Shown here piece by piece: positions 39,663 to 49,300 of a DNA stretch of 64,000 nt. Source of the DNA: JAMQPK01 sp963761975. GTDB taxonomy: Bacteria; Acidobacteriota; Vicinamibacteria; Vicinamibacterales; JAMQPK01. The stretch covers positions 62,001 to 126,000 of the forward strand of contig CAVXIR010000003.1 in assembly GCA_963761975.1 (NCBI GenBank), given 5' to 3'. Each line of letters begins with the position of its first letter. Position 1 is the stretch's first letter. The position numbers and the translations under genes are program-made. The notes under the pieces were generated by a model. That model had not been told where the DNA came from. It ran no database searches and was given only the letters and a program-made list of their open reading frames with translations.

Positions 39663-41722
39663 GTGTGCTCGGCATGCACACAGAACAACGAGGTGAGACA
39701 TGTAGTGGTCAAGTCCTCTTGGGGTCCTGACGGAGGAAACCCACCATCAACGAGACAAGGGCGTTCGCAACATCGCAAGTCCCGCGAGGGGGCGTCCGGT
39801 AGAAGTCCAACGATGCAGTACCGAACCGAGCGAAAGCGAAGCGCTGTGAGAGGCGTCCGGACCTGGGGTGAGCTGGCCAACGGCAGTGAAGCCCATATCC
39901 GTCGGACAGGCGGGCGTATAGGCGACGGCGTCGGTACGAAGTTCTGTGTGCTTACCCGAGGAGACCTCTCGGCTTCCGCGTGAAGCGCGGTAGTCATCGA
40001 GGAACCAACGACGAGATGACGATGAGACGAGAGGAGTCGGATGGTCGCGTAGTACCGGAAGGCCGTCGAAAGGCGGTCCCACCCGCGCGCAACCCGCGGG
40101 GAGGGAAGGCGACCACGGCCAGCGAACAGGCAGGCCAACGAGATTTGTTTCCCGAGACAGCCGACAGCCCGCAAGGGGCCGTTCCCGGCACAGAGACGGG
40201 CCAACCCGCACCCTCTGTCCGGTCTGCGGTGCCGAAGTCGAGAGACACGCTCGAAGTACCCCTGCCGGCGATGACGATGGAGGCGGTGGCGAACGATGGA
40301 AACCTGATATGTGCGTTCGAGGAGGTGGCACAGAACCGCGGGGCGCCCGGCCCGGACGGACGGAGCATCGACGAAGTGCGCAAGCACCTCGGCGAGCTTC
40401 TTCCGGCGCTTCGTCGTGCTTTGCTCGACGGAACCTATCGCCCGGGGATGATTCGCCGGGTGTGGATTCCGAAGGCAGGGGGCGGCGAGCGTGGCCTTGG
40501 CATTCCCGATGTGGTCGACCGGTGGGTCCAGCAGGCCGTGTACCGCGTGCTCAGCCCGCACTGGGAGCCGACCTTTCACCCATCGAGCCATGGCTTCCGA
40601 CCGGGACGCAGCTGTCACACGGCCATCGCCGAGGCAAAGAGGTATCTGGAGAACGGGTACGAGTGGGTCGTCGATCTCGACCTCGAGAAATTCTTCGACC
40701 GAGTCCACCATCAACGCTTGATGGCGCGGCTGGAGACGAGGGTCACAGACCGGCGGCTGCTCGTGCTCATCCACCGGATGCTGAAGGCCAAGGTGGTGAT
40801 GCCCGACGGCGTGGTGGTGAGCACGGAGGAAGGCGTGCCGCAAGGGGGGCCGCTGTCGCCGCTGCTCAGTAACATCGTGCTGGACGAACTCGACCGCGAG
40901 TTTGCCCGGCGCGGCTACCACTTCGTGCGCTACGCTGACGACGCGAACATCTACGTCCGAAGCGAACGCGCGGGGCACCGGGTGATGGCCAGTGTGGTCC
41001 GGTTCATCGAACGGCGGTTGCGCCTCAAGGTGAACCAGGCCAAGAGTGCGGTGGCGCGACCCGAAGAACGGCACTTCGTCGGCTTCAGCCTCCGGCGCAA
41101 GCCGGAGGACGGCACGGTCGAAGTCTTCCTGTCGAAGCGGTCGAAAGCCCGCATCGACGCAAGAATCCGCGAGCTGACGCCGCGAGCGTGGGGCCAGTCC
41201 CTCAAGGGCTGCATTGCCACGCTCAACACGTACCTCCGCGGATGGCTGAATTTCTTCGGAGCGAGCTGCACCGATGCCGTGGTGCGCACCCTCCACACCC
41301 TCGATGCGCATATCAGGCGGCGCCTGCGCGCTCTGCTGCTGCGGCAGTGGAAGCGCCGGCGCTTCATCGTTCGTCGTCTCATCCGGATGGGAGCGCGGCC
41401 CAGCACCGCATGGCGCGTCGTCTACGAGGGTCAGCAAGGCTCTGTGGGCGCTCAGTCACTGCGGCCCGGTGGATTACGCTCTCGACAAGCGATATTTCGC
41501 GGACCAAGGGCTCTTCTCGCTTGAGCACCGATATCGCGAGATGCATCGCGTCATCGCTCCTGCGCAGTTGACACTTGCGCTGGAATAGCTGCGGGCCGAA
41601 AGGCCGACGTCGGAATACGTGCGTGAGTGCGCCGACTCCGACGTCCCGAAGAGCCGGATGTGAGGCCCACAAGTCCGGTTCTGTGGGAGCTGGGGGAGGG
41701 TAACTTCCCCCGGCTACCCGAC
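39663..41722 (+). mobile_element. Group II intron
   Basis: The 5' end reads GTGTGCTCGG, matching the GTGYG rule, followed by about 320 bases of domain I-III RNA. After the reverse transcriptase, domain V is visible at about 41651-41689 (GAGCCGGATG...GTCCGGTTC), and domain VI at 41690-41722 (GGGGGAGGG/CTTCCCCCGG), ending CTACCCGAC with the final AC. The exact ends were fixed by the in-frame joining of the flanking exons on the minus strand. The intron points against the transcription of the host gene row. Confidence 0.85.
40016..41524 (+). CDS. Group II intron reverse transcriptase/maturase (3' frameshift)
   Basis: The protein starts MTMRREESDGRVVPEGRRKA. It has the reverse transcriptase blocks GAPGPDGRSIDEV, RGLGIPDVVDRWVQQAV, FHPSSHGFRPGRSCHTA, DLDLEKFFDRVHH, GVPQGGPLSPLLSNIVLDEL and the catalytic YADD in FVRYADDANIY. 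The maturase domain X follows with GFSLRRKPEDGTVEV. There is no HNH endonuclease domain. An extra base near 41435 (CAGCAAGG for CAGAAGG) puts the last 30 residues out of frame. In the other frame the family C-terminus runs WALSHCGPVDYAL to LTLALE, with a stop at 41586-41588. Confidence 0.92.
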   Translation: MTMRREESDGRVVPEGRRKAVPPARNPRGGKATTASEQAGQRDLFPETADSPQGAVPGTETGQPAPSVRSAVPKSRDTLEVPLPAMTMEAVANDGNLICAFEEVAQNRGAPGPDGRSIDEVRKHLGELLPALRRALLDGTYRPGMIRRVWIPKAGGGERGLGIPDVVDRWVQQAVYRVLSPHWEPTFHPSSHGFRPGRSCHTAIAEAKRYLENGYEWVVDLDLEKFFDRVHHQRLMARLETRVTDRRLLVLIHRMLKAKVVMPDGVVVSTEEGVPQGGPLSPLLSNIVLDELDREFARRGYHFVRYADDANIYVRSERAGHRVMASVVRFIERRLRLKVNQAKSAVARPEERHFVGFSLRRKPEDGTVEVFLSKRSKARIDARIRELTPRAWGQSLKGCIATLNTYLRGWLNFFGASCTDAVVRTLHTLDAHIRRRLRALLLRQWKRRRFIVRRLIRMGARPSTAWRVVYEGQQGSVGAQSLRPGGLRSRQAIFRGPRALLA

Positions 41723-41777
41723 ACGCGGCCGAGCACTTCCACAGAATTCGCAGTTCGAAGCGGCGGCATGTCTGCCA

Positions 41778-42296
41778 TCACCGGCTTGCGGGAGTGGCTC
41801 CCATCGCACCGGCCTCGCGGAAGCTGAAGTACCGGTGCTCGTCACCGACGATGAGGTGATCGAGCAGTGGCAGGTCGAGCACGTCGGCTGCGGCGCACAG
41901 TCGCAGCGTCAGTCGCGCATCGTCCGGGCTGGGTGTGGGATCGCCGCTCGGGTGGTTGTGGACCACCATCACGCCGGTCGTGCCGGGTGTAAGACACGCG
42001 GGCACGAACACGTCCGGCATCGACACGGGTGTGCTGGCTCGCGTCCCGCGCGAGAGCACATGCCAGGCCAGCAGACGATGTTTGGTGGAGAGACACGCAA
42101 CGGCGAAGACCTCGACGAGCTGAACAGCGATCAGCGGTGCGAGGACCGCCGCCGCGGTCCGAGGGTCCTTCAACACCACGGTCGGGACGTCGACCACGCG
42201 CCCGTCGTTGTCACGTAACGACCGGTAGGCGCAGACGAGCTCCCGCACGCGGTGACTGCGTGTGGGTGCGGATGGCGCGAACGATTCGTTCAACAT
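41778..42296 (-). CDS. radC: RadC-like JAB-domain protein
   Basis: This 172-residue protein carries a RadC/JAB metalloprotease-like fold with the metal-binding signature VMVVHNHPSGDPTPSPDD. Before that it has the conserved LVEVFAVACLSTKHRLLAWH. RadC-like proteins are common on integrative elements; despite the name, their DNA-repair role is doubtful. The full N-terminal helix-hairpin-helix of chromosomal RadC is missing, which is the usual form on mobile DNA. AAAGGAG lies six bases before the ATG at 42296. Its TGA overlaps the start of the split 60-codon gene. Confidence 0.9.
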   Translation of the reverse strand: MLNESFAPSAPTRSHRVRELVCAYRSLRDNDGRVVDVPTVVLKDPRTAAAVLAPLIAVQLVEVFAVACLSTKHRLLAWHVLSRGTRASTPVSMPDVFVPACLTPGTTGVMVVHNHPSGDPTPSPDDARLTLRLCAAADVLDLPLLDHLIVGDEHRYFSFREAGAMGATPASR

Positions 42297-42307
42297 GTGA
42301 TCTCCTT

Positions 42308-42745
42308 TCAGCGGGTACGCGGCTCTGCGAGCGGCGTACGCGCCGCTGCGCGACGGCGGTGGCCGCCGTCGCGAGGTGTTGTTCGAGATGCCGAGGAGGA
42401 GTGGGTCTGGCGCGACAGTCCAAGTCGTCTGGCCGTTCGCGCGAGGTCCTGCGGACACCAGCTGTGTCTCAGGAGCAGCGCGATGGCGAGCAGCCGTGGG
42501 TACTGGCTGGCGGGCTGGCGGGACACACGGCCGACGAGCGCGTCGAAGTCGTCGCTGATGTGGAGTTCTTCGAGCAGCGCATGCAGCAGCCCCCGCGAAA
42601 GGACAAGGCCGCCGGCGACTTCGGCTAATGCCCGAAGGTCATCGAGGCGGCCTTGTTGTCGCCAGTCGTCAACCTGCGCGCGCTCAGGCGCCCAGGTCGT
42701 CTTCTGTGGGCTCGTGCTTCGTCGGTGTTTAGATCCGTCGCGCAT
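42308..42745 (-). CDS. 145-residue hypothetical protein of the accessory element
   Basis: The ATG at 42745 has GGAGG eight bases upstream and gives MRDGSKHRRSTSPQKTTWAP. A helical middle part, DLRALAEVAGGLVLSRGLLHALLEELHISDD split by normal loops, is followed by a very basic tail RTTPRDGGHRRRAAARTPLA. It sits 11 bases before the radC start on the same strand. I do not recognise the family. The basic tail suggests DNA binding. Confidence 0.5.
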   Translation of the reverse strand: MRDGSKHRRSTSPQKTTWAPERAQVDDWRQQGRLDDLRALAEVAGGLVLSRGLLHALLEELHISDDFDALVGRVSRQPASQYPRLLAIALLLRHSWCPQDLARTARRLGLSRQTHSSSASRTTPRDGGHRRRAAARTPLAEPRTR

Positions 42746-42900
42746 GACAGACACCTCCGGCAGAGCGCCCGGCTCTGGGAGCGAAGGCGGCCACCTGCGC
42801 GACGGATGTCGCGAGGGGCGGGTGAAGGACGTGGCGTTTGCCGACGCCCGTTGTGCGTGGAAGAGCCGCGGGGCTGTGCCCGAGCGGCGAATGACCGGGT

Positions 42901-43800
42901 CTAATGGACCGTGGTCAGGAGGCGGCTGGCCGCGCGATCGAGGGTGAATCGGCCATCCTGCCAAGGTGTGCGCTGGCTCAAACGCGTGAGCCCTTGCACG
43001 TAGCCCCAGACCGAACGGGGATTCGTCTCGAACGTTTCCGCCAGCGTGTACGCCTCCGCGGCCTGCTTCTGCGACAGCTCGAGTCGCTGAACAGCCGCGT
43101 CAACAACCGCGTCACGCGTCGGCCCGAGTTCCTGGGACGTGGCCCGCAGGAGAACGAGGCGATCGTGCGCGGGGTCTGCGTCGAGCGCGGTCCGGACGCT
43201 GTCGAGCGATGCCGTCCAGGCCTCTTGAATCGACGCTCCGACGTGTCGGCGCCGGAAGCCGACGACGTGTTGGAAACCCCAGATGATGTGATTGCCGCAG
43301 ACGGCGCGGAACAGGAACACATCCAGGGTCAGGGCGGCGGCACCGACGTCGCTGTTCCGGAGAATGAATCCGCGGAACAAACCAGCATGCGACGAATCGG
43401 TCGGGTCGTCGAGATCGCGGTTGCCGTCCACGAGGAACAGAAACATGTCTCGGTCTCCCAGGTAGGCGCCGGACGGAACCCGTTCAGCGCCGAAGACGCC
43501 GTCCTTGTAGCCGAGCGGCAGGGACCAGGCCGGGTGCTGGGTCATGAGATCGAGCACCCGGCCGGCCAGCTCGTCGTGATGGACCCTCGCGTACCTCGGA
43601 GAGGTGACCGCGTGGACGGTCCACGGTTCGTCGCGGTCCACGAGGAGCTGGTGCTGCTCGCGACGTTGACGACGAAACCCGTAGTTGATCGCATCGGAGG
43701 CGATCGCCGCGGGTAACGTCCGGAGGTATTTCGGCGGCGCGGCGGCTATGCCGGCGAGCTGCTCGAAGCTCCAGTTCGTGAGAGCGGCCTGGCGATCTGG
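42901..43800 (-). pseudogene. DUF932 (phage/plasmid-like) protein, 5'-truncated
   Basis: The frame carries the DUF932 core: NWSFEQLAGIAAAPPKYLRT, LPLGYKDGVFGAERVPSGAY, DRDMFLFLVDGNRD, GFILRNSDVG and VCGNHIIWGFQ. DUF932 proteins occur on plasmids, phages and integrative elements and have no known biochemical role. The sequence is coding right up to 43800, where a TGA in frame precedes it, and no start codon exists before the conserved part. A GTG at 43641 could start only a shortened product. The break coincides with the start of a truncated ParB-like gene on the other strand. Confidence 0.75.
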
Positions 43801-44078
43801 TCAAGTCTGAACAGCCGAAGAAGGTCGGCGGCCTTACGCCGGACCAGATGGCTCGCATGGAACGCGAGATGGAGACCGTCCAGCAGGACCTGAAGATGGT
43901 TGAAGCGAGGTACGGCGACGATGTTCTACATTTGGTGATTGCGTCGGGGTATCTGTCGAAGTTGCTGAACAATAAGGATATAAGGCGGTATCTGTCCCAG
44001 CATCACCCCGAGCTTCTTGCGGAATTCATCGCGATCGTGTCTGCGACATCGCTGGACCAGTCCGGGAGCACGGCCTAG
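43800..44078 (+). pseudogene. RepB/ParB-type plasmid partition protein, C-terminal remnant
   Basis: The frame reads KKVGGLTPDQMARMEREMET, then LKMVEARYGDDVLHLVIASGYLSK split into helix and turn, then LLNNKDIRRYLSQHHPELLAEF. This matches the C-terminal domain of RepB/ParB-like partition proteins (the RPB family pattern: Y..D.L.L..A.GYL..LL.N......L...HPE.L..F). The N-terminal DNA-binding ParB domain is absent. The coding similarity starts at the same point where the DUF932 gene on the opposite strand is cut, so 43800 looks like a recombination junction. Confidence 0.7.
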
Positions 44079-44227
44079 GGGGCTCGCCGCGAGTCGAGGA
44101 GTGGAGAGCGCGTCCCAACATCACTGTGCGCACCAGCGGCTGGCGGGCTGAGTGTCGTCGTCAGAATCGACGGGCCTCGCGAACCAACGCTCCTGATCGG
44201 CGGAGGGACGATTAGAGGATGTAAACA

Positions 44228-44830
44228 ATGGACCGCTACGAAAGCTTCGATGAACTCTGCAAGCATGCCGTTGAAGGACGCGACTTTCGGATCCGCACTC
44301 TCAATCGGCCGGGACAGGTCGCAGTTGTTGCGCCGCACGGCGGCGGAATCGAGCCCAAAACGTCGGAGCTTGCCGAGGCGATAGCTGGGACCACCTTCTC
44401 ATTCTATGCATTCGAGGGGACACGGCCGAACAACAACAGGGACCTTCACATCACAAGCACCCGATTTCGGGAAGCAAGGTGCGACGCTTTGGTAGCTGCT
44501 TCGCCGCTCGTGATCACAATCCACGGTGAGGACAGCGACGACGAAGCTGTATTCATCGGCGGGCTTGCCGGCGAAGCGCGGAGGGTCGTTGGGGAGTCTC
44601 TAGAAGCAGCCGGGTTCAGCGTTGAAAGGCACGGCACCCCCGCGCTCCAGGGCGAAAGTCGAGACAATATTTGCAACGGAGGCTCCCGACGGGAGGGCGT
44701 TCAGCTGGAGCTGAGTTCGGCGCTCAGATCGACACTGTTCGAAGAATTGACACGCCGGGGACGGCGAAAAACGACTGACCGCTTTGCCGCGTTTGTTGAA
44801 GCCGTGAGAAACGGATTGCCACGGGCCTAG
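44228..44830 (+). CDS. YjqB-like poly-gamma-glutamate hydrolase family protein
   Basis: This 200-residue protein fits the DUF867/YjqB family, related to phage poly-gamma-glutamate hydrolases. These are zinc peptidases with a carboxypeptidase-like fold. The zinc ligands are probably in VVAPHGGGIEPKTSE and VITIHGEDSDDEAV, and the catalytic Glu in GVQLELSSALR. The family also shows the DLHITSTRFREAR segment. AGAGG lies eight bases before the ATG. It would cut gamma-glutamyl bonds; the substrate in this host is unknown. The gene stands alone next to the accessory element. Confidence 0.85.
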   Translation: MDRYESFDELCKHAVEGRDFRIRTLNRPGQVAVVAPHGGGIEPKTSELAEAIAGTTFSFYAFEGTRPNNNRDLHITSTRFREARCDALVAASPLVITIHGEDSDDEAVFIGGLAGEARRVVGESLEAAGFSVERHGTPALQGESRDNICNGGSRREGVQLELSSALRSTLFEELTRRGRRKTTDRFAAFVEAVRNGLPRA

Positions 44831-44859
44831 GCTCGCAGCCATGCGGTCACCGCAAATCG

Positions 44860-45567
44860 CTACGTCGAGCTGCCGGCGGTCTGATCCTGCGCATCCAGTT
44901 CTTTGGCGAGCCACCGCACCAATGCAACCGAAGCGTCGCACATCAAGTCGAGTTGCTCCTGGCTGACGACTACTTCGGCATCCCAGCCTTCTCCAGTTAC
45001 GAAGTGTGGATAAGCCTTTGAAAATCCGGTGTCGAGCGTAGGCACCTGGCCCTGTCTCAGGCTTTCAAGTGTGGCGTCATTCCAAGTGTTGGCCTCGGCG
45101 CCTTCGTGAACGACCTGGTTCCGGACTCTGACCATCGGTTCGACAAAAGCAATCTTGTCGGCGTGTGCCTTGAAATCGACCGAGAAACGGGCACTGTATT
45201 CCGCCCACAGGCGCAGGAACTCGCTCTTGCCCTTGTAGTCGTGCGTGCTTGGGCAGAAGTGCTCCGCCAAGCGAGCCATCTTCTTGAGGGTGTGCAGGAG
45301 ACGTGACGCGAGCGCGACCAGGGCCATGCTCCTTAGGAAACGCGCCTGAGAGAGACCCATGGCAAGGACGTCAACGTGTGCGTCGACGAGGTGTTGCTGG
45401 ACTTCGTCGTCGGTTGCCTTGTCGAGTGCCTTCTTGATATCTGCCAGCTCCGCATCAGCCGTGCCTGACAGATGCGCCAGGGCGGCATGAAGCGTGTTGC
45501 GGATTAGCAGATTGACGTCGGTCTCAAAGCTGGCGGCTTCATCGGAATAGAGATCGATGTGCTGCAT
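44860..45567 (-). CDS. Helical protein with HEPN-like RNxxxH motif, unknown
   Basis: This 235-residue protein is almost wholly alpha-helical. VRVRNQVVHEGAEAN at about residue 147 contains Arg149-Asn150 and His154, the RX4H pattern of HEPN ribonucleases. That motif lies in the last third on a helix, as in known HEPN proteins. No nucleotidyltransferase partner is adjacent. The neighbour on the same strand (45610-46079) and the helicase at 46.3 kb make a defence-like setting. HEPN membership is an inference from the motif and helix content; it may instead be an ordinary helical protein. Confidence 0.45.
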   Translation of the reverse strand: MQHIDLYSDEAASFETDVNLLIRNTLHAALAHLSGTADAELADIKKALDKATDDEVQQHLVDAHVDVLAMGLSQARFLRSMALVALASRLLHTLKKMARLAEHFCPSTHDYKGKSEFLRLWAEYSARFSVDFKAHADKIAFVEPMVRVRNQVVHEGAEANTWNDATLESLRQGQVPTLDTGFSKAYPHFVTGEGWDAEVVVSQEQLDLMCDASVALVRWLAKELDAQDQTAGSST

Positions 45568-45609
45568 TCACGGCAATTCTGGCACGCCCTGACCGTAGCC
45601 GGCGCGTCG

Positions 45610-46002
45610 TCAAGAGTCTGCCAGATTCTTCTTCGCGTCGGCGACAATCTGATCGTAAATCCCGAGTTCCTTCGTCCGCGCGATCATCGCCTTGTCGTGA
45701 CTGGCTCGATCGAGTAGGGTCTCGCGGCAGTACCCGACGATGGCGTTGTCCAGAACCTTGGCAGGGCTCGTGTTCCAGCCGGCCCCCACGAATCGACTCG
45801 GATGGGTCTTGTGCGCAATTTCGCGGAAGACGACGAAGGCGGACTTGAATGCGCGCTCCTCTTTCACCTGCCAGTCGTACGGGCTCCAGCCGAAAAAAGC
45901 CCCTGTGAACTGCCGGTCCATGGGTACAACCAGATTCGGCAACAGGTGATGAAGGGCGTTCGTACAGGCCACGAGTCGAACGCCGGTTGCACTGATGCGC
46001 AA
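45610..46002 (-). CDS. Uncharacterised protein with ALHHLLPNLVVPMDRQFTG motif, frameshifted at the start
   Basis: The product contains LVACTNALHHLLPNLVVPMD, then RQFTGAFFGWSPYDW and a helical end. I recall this motif from many unassigned small bacterial proteins, with no known function. A plausible true start is MPLSLEGRTRNLIARFGDYV at 46079 in another frame; joining the two at about 46015 requires a one-base shift. The internal start used here gives only the shorter form. It is 42 bases upstream of the HEPN-like gene on the same strand, so they are likely transcribed together. Confidence 0.5.
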   Translation of the reverse strand: MRISATGVRLVACTNALHHLLPNLVVPMDRQFTGAFFGWSPYDWQVKEERAFKSAFVVFREIAHKTHPSRFVGAGWNTSPAKVLDNAIVGYCRETLLDRASHDKAMIARTKELGIYDQIVADAKKNLADS

Positions 46003-46190
46003 CTTCTCAATAACGACTGGACGTAGTCGCCAAACCGCGCGATGAGGTTGCGGGTTCGGCCTTCGAGGGAGAGCGGCACAGACCGGAGTATACGCTGCGT
46101 CTGAATCGGCCTATGCGCCGGTGGCGCGGCGATTCCAGCACCGCATTACTCATTGGATATTTCATAATGCCCTGCTAGATTGACCGTTCA

Positions 46191-46337
46191 GTGTCCGCAA
46201 AACAGATCAGTCTGCCGGCGCTCGAGCACCGCGAGAAGCGTTCGATCGGAGAAATCGCGCTTGTCCTGCGGCCCCAAGAGACACAAGTCATCAAGTAGAC
46301 CGACAGCGTCGCGATTTCACCGAGACGCTCTGCCGAC
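46191..46337 (+). other. In-frame N-terminal extension of the helicase gene, interrupted by an amber codon
   Basis: From GTG 46191 the helicase frame reads VSAKQISLPALEHREKRSIG and on to QETQVIK. A TAG at 46296-46298 follows, then TDSVAISPRRSADMFTLE, running straight into the helicase. The codon use looks coding on both sides of the TAG. Either the stop is a mutation or sequencing error, or the helicase truly starts at 46338 or an alternative start after the TAG. Confidence 0.5.
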
Positions 46338-49300
46338 ATGTTTACGCTGGAGAACGGCGCCAAGATTGTCGTCGTTCCTTCGAAGATCGCGGCCCCTCCT
46401 GCAGGCGCCGACGGTGTCCTGATCCACAATCCGACGCACACGCGTTGGCAGTGGCACGCGGAGATTGAAGACGTCAAAGCCTTCATCGCGAAGAAGGGCT
46501 GGCAGGCGGCGCGCGCGCGAAGTGCCGAGAGCTGGAAAGACGCCTTCCGGTTTCGCGCCGAGCAGATCAAGGGCGGCCACATCATCAATGGCCTGAGATC
46601 CGCGCAGCTGGGCGCTCTTCATGCCATTGGCTCCTACTGGAGCCTCCACAGGCAACCCGCGACCGTCGTGATGCCAACCGGTACCGGCAAGACCGAGGCG
46701 ATGATCGCCGCCTGCGTCGCGTACGGCGCGGAGCCGCTGCTCATCGGCGTGCCGTCCCGCGTACTGCGCGATCAGACGGCCGCCAAGTTCGAAACGCTCG
46801 GCCTTTTGCGAATGTTGGAGGTATTGGGTGGGGAGGCGAGAAATCCCGTAGTTGGCATGATTACTTCGCGCCCCAAAACGATTGCCGACCTCGCCTTGTT
46901 CAAGGAATGCAACGTCATCGTGTCGACGATGAGTTCCATCGGGCAGGGGACAGCCGCCGATCTTGTGCCGCAGATCGCCGATCGGATCGACACGCTGTTC
47001 GTCGACGAGGCACACCATGTTCCCGCCGACTCCTGGGACGCCTTTCGCGCCAAGTTCGACAACCGTCGCGTCGTGCAGTTCACGGCGACACCCTTCAGGC
47101 GCGATGGGCGGCTTGTTGATGGGACCGTCATTTTCGATTACCCGCTGAAGACCGCCCAACAGGATGGCTACTTCAAGCCGATCACCTTCGAGCCTGTATT
47201 TGAAATCGACGACGAGGACGGCGACAAGGCGATCGCCAAAGCAGCCGTAGAACGGCTGAAGAAGGATCTCAAGACGGGCCTAAATCACCTCGTCATGGCG
47301 CGCTGTTCCGACATCGCGTGCGCGAAGGCAATTCACGGCCTGTACAAGAAGACCGCCGCTGAATTCTCGCCCGAGCTCGTTCACTCGGAGGAAACAGACT
47401 CTGGGCCGGCCTTGAAGCGCCTGCGCGAGGGAAAGAGCCGCGTGGTCGTCTGCGTCGACATGCTCGGCGAGGGCTTCGACCTGCCGCAGCTCAAGATTGC
47501 GGCCATTCACGGCACGCACAAGAGCCTTGCGGTTCTCCTGCAGTTCACCGGACGGTTCACCCGGTCGGCCGCAAAGAGCATCGGCGATGCGACCGTGATC
47601 GCGAATATCGCCAACGTGTCGGTTTCATCGGCGCTGAACCGGCTCTACAGCGAAGATGCGGACTGGAACCATCTGCTCCAGGAATTCAGCTCGGACGCGA
47701 TCAAACAGCACATGGCGCTGCTCGAGTTCCTGCGCAGGTCGAAGCCCATCGAGGACGACGAATCCAACGAGGAGTCGCGCGAGATTTCACAGCATCTCCT
47801 GCGCCCGAAGTTTAGCAGCGTCGTCTTCCAGGTCGAACGCTTCGCGCCGAAGAAATTTTTCAAGGCCATGCCCGACACCATAGCCGTTCAACGCGCGTGG
47901 CTCCACGAGGACAACAACACGTTGTTCTTCGTCACGCGGGCGCAACCGCGATTACAGTGGACGCGCTCACAGGACCTTCACGACACGCACTGGGACCTGT
48001 TTGTCCTTCACTATGAACCGCAACAAAAGCTGCTGTACATTTATTCGAGCGACAAGAGCAGCACCTGGGAAAATCTTGCCAAGGCGGTCTCAGGTGCATC
48101 AGCCACACTGGTGGTGGGGGATGCCGTCTTCCGCACGCTCGGAAAGATCAACCGGCTACAGTTTCAAAGCGTCGGCCTGCGCAAACACGGGCGTAAGAAT
48201 CTGAGCTACGCCCTTTACACCGGCGCCGACGTCGCGACTGCACTCGGGATTTCTGAAACCACCGGTTCGCAAAAGGCGAATCTCTCCGGCGGCGGCTGGG
48301 AGGGCGGCGGGCCGGTTACGATCGGCTGCTCGCTCAAGGGGCGCGTCTGGTCTCGCGAGCAGGGCACGGTTCCAGAGTTCCTCGCCTGGTCGAAGAAGAT
48401 TGGCGCCAAGCTGCTCGACGACAAGATCGTCACGAGCGACATCCTCAAGAACGTCCTCATCCCGAAATTAGTCGACAGCGTTCCGGATGTCCTGGTCCTT
48501 TCGATCGACTGGCCGATAGAAATGAACAATCAGCCCGAAGAGCGCATCGTCCTCTCCGCCGATGGGCACGAACTGCCAGTCTCGATGTTCTCCATCGAGC
48601 ATAGCGACGTCGACGCTGACAAGAAGGGCTTTACGTTCAGGGTAGCTGCCGATGAAGTGGCCGAGGAACTGCGGCTCACGCTTGCGTCGGATTCGAAGTT
48701 CGCGGTTACCCACGCCGCTGGCAAGAAACTCAAACTCAGGCTCGGCCGCTTCGAAGGCGCGCTCGCTGATTACTTCTCTGCCTATCCGCCCATCGTCCGC
48801 TTCGTCGACATGTCTGAGCTGGACGGCAACTTGCTTGTATCTCCAAACGAGCAGGTCGCTCCTCTGCTACCGCCGGAGCGTTTCGAAGTATGGGACTGGG
48901 CCGGAACCGACCTGACGAAGGAATCCACGTGGGACGGCGCCACCGAAAGAAAGGATTCGATTCAAAGTCGCGCCGCCGGGCACTATCAGAAAGGCGGCTT
49001 CGAGGTCGTGTTCGACGACGACTCAGCAGGCGAAGCCGCGGACCTGATCTGCATGAAGGAGGAGGCCGACCGCATTCGACTCGCGCTCGTGCACTGCAAG
49101 TTCACGTCACCGAAGCCTGGCCGCAGGGTCAAGGACGTAGTCGAAGTCTGCTCGCAGGCCGTGCGGTCCTCAAAATGGAAGTGGCGCTTCAGGGAGCTAT
49201 GTCGCCATATTTCACAGCGGGATAGGCGCCTGAAAAAGGATTTTCGTCCGACGCGATTTCTCTCCGGCAGCGTGAAGCAGGTGAACGGGATTCTTTCCAT

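Larger units (their letters stand above)
39536..41778 (-). pseudogene. 60-codon gene split by an antisense group II intron
   Basis: The 5' exon begins at an ATG (41778-41776) that shares its first base with the radC stop (TGATG) and reads MADMPPLRTANSVEVLGR. The 3' exon starts at 39662 and reads KASLAALAAGAALTRTSAL onward to ERRKENTHD, with its stop at 39536. Removing exactly 39663-41722 joins the two in frame through a GTC codon. The intron lies on the opposite strand, so splicing cannot restore this message. The gene is disrupted unless the intron leaves the DNA. The function of the 60-residue protein is unknown. Confidence 0.7.

Noticed and set aside
39539..41437. 633-codon minus-strand open frame
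   Set aside because: It runs antisense through the intron reverse transcriptase. Only its last 41 codons are real, as the 3' exon of the split 60-codon gene.
35716..44227. Duplicate of the tRNA-Asn 3' end as a right attachment site
   Set aside because: I looked for a second copy of the T-arm/acceptor sequence up to about 44.2 kb and saw none. The recombinase is of the serine type, which usually does not use tRNA genes.
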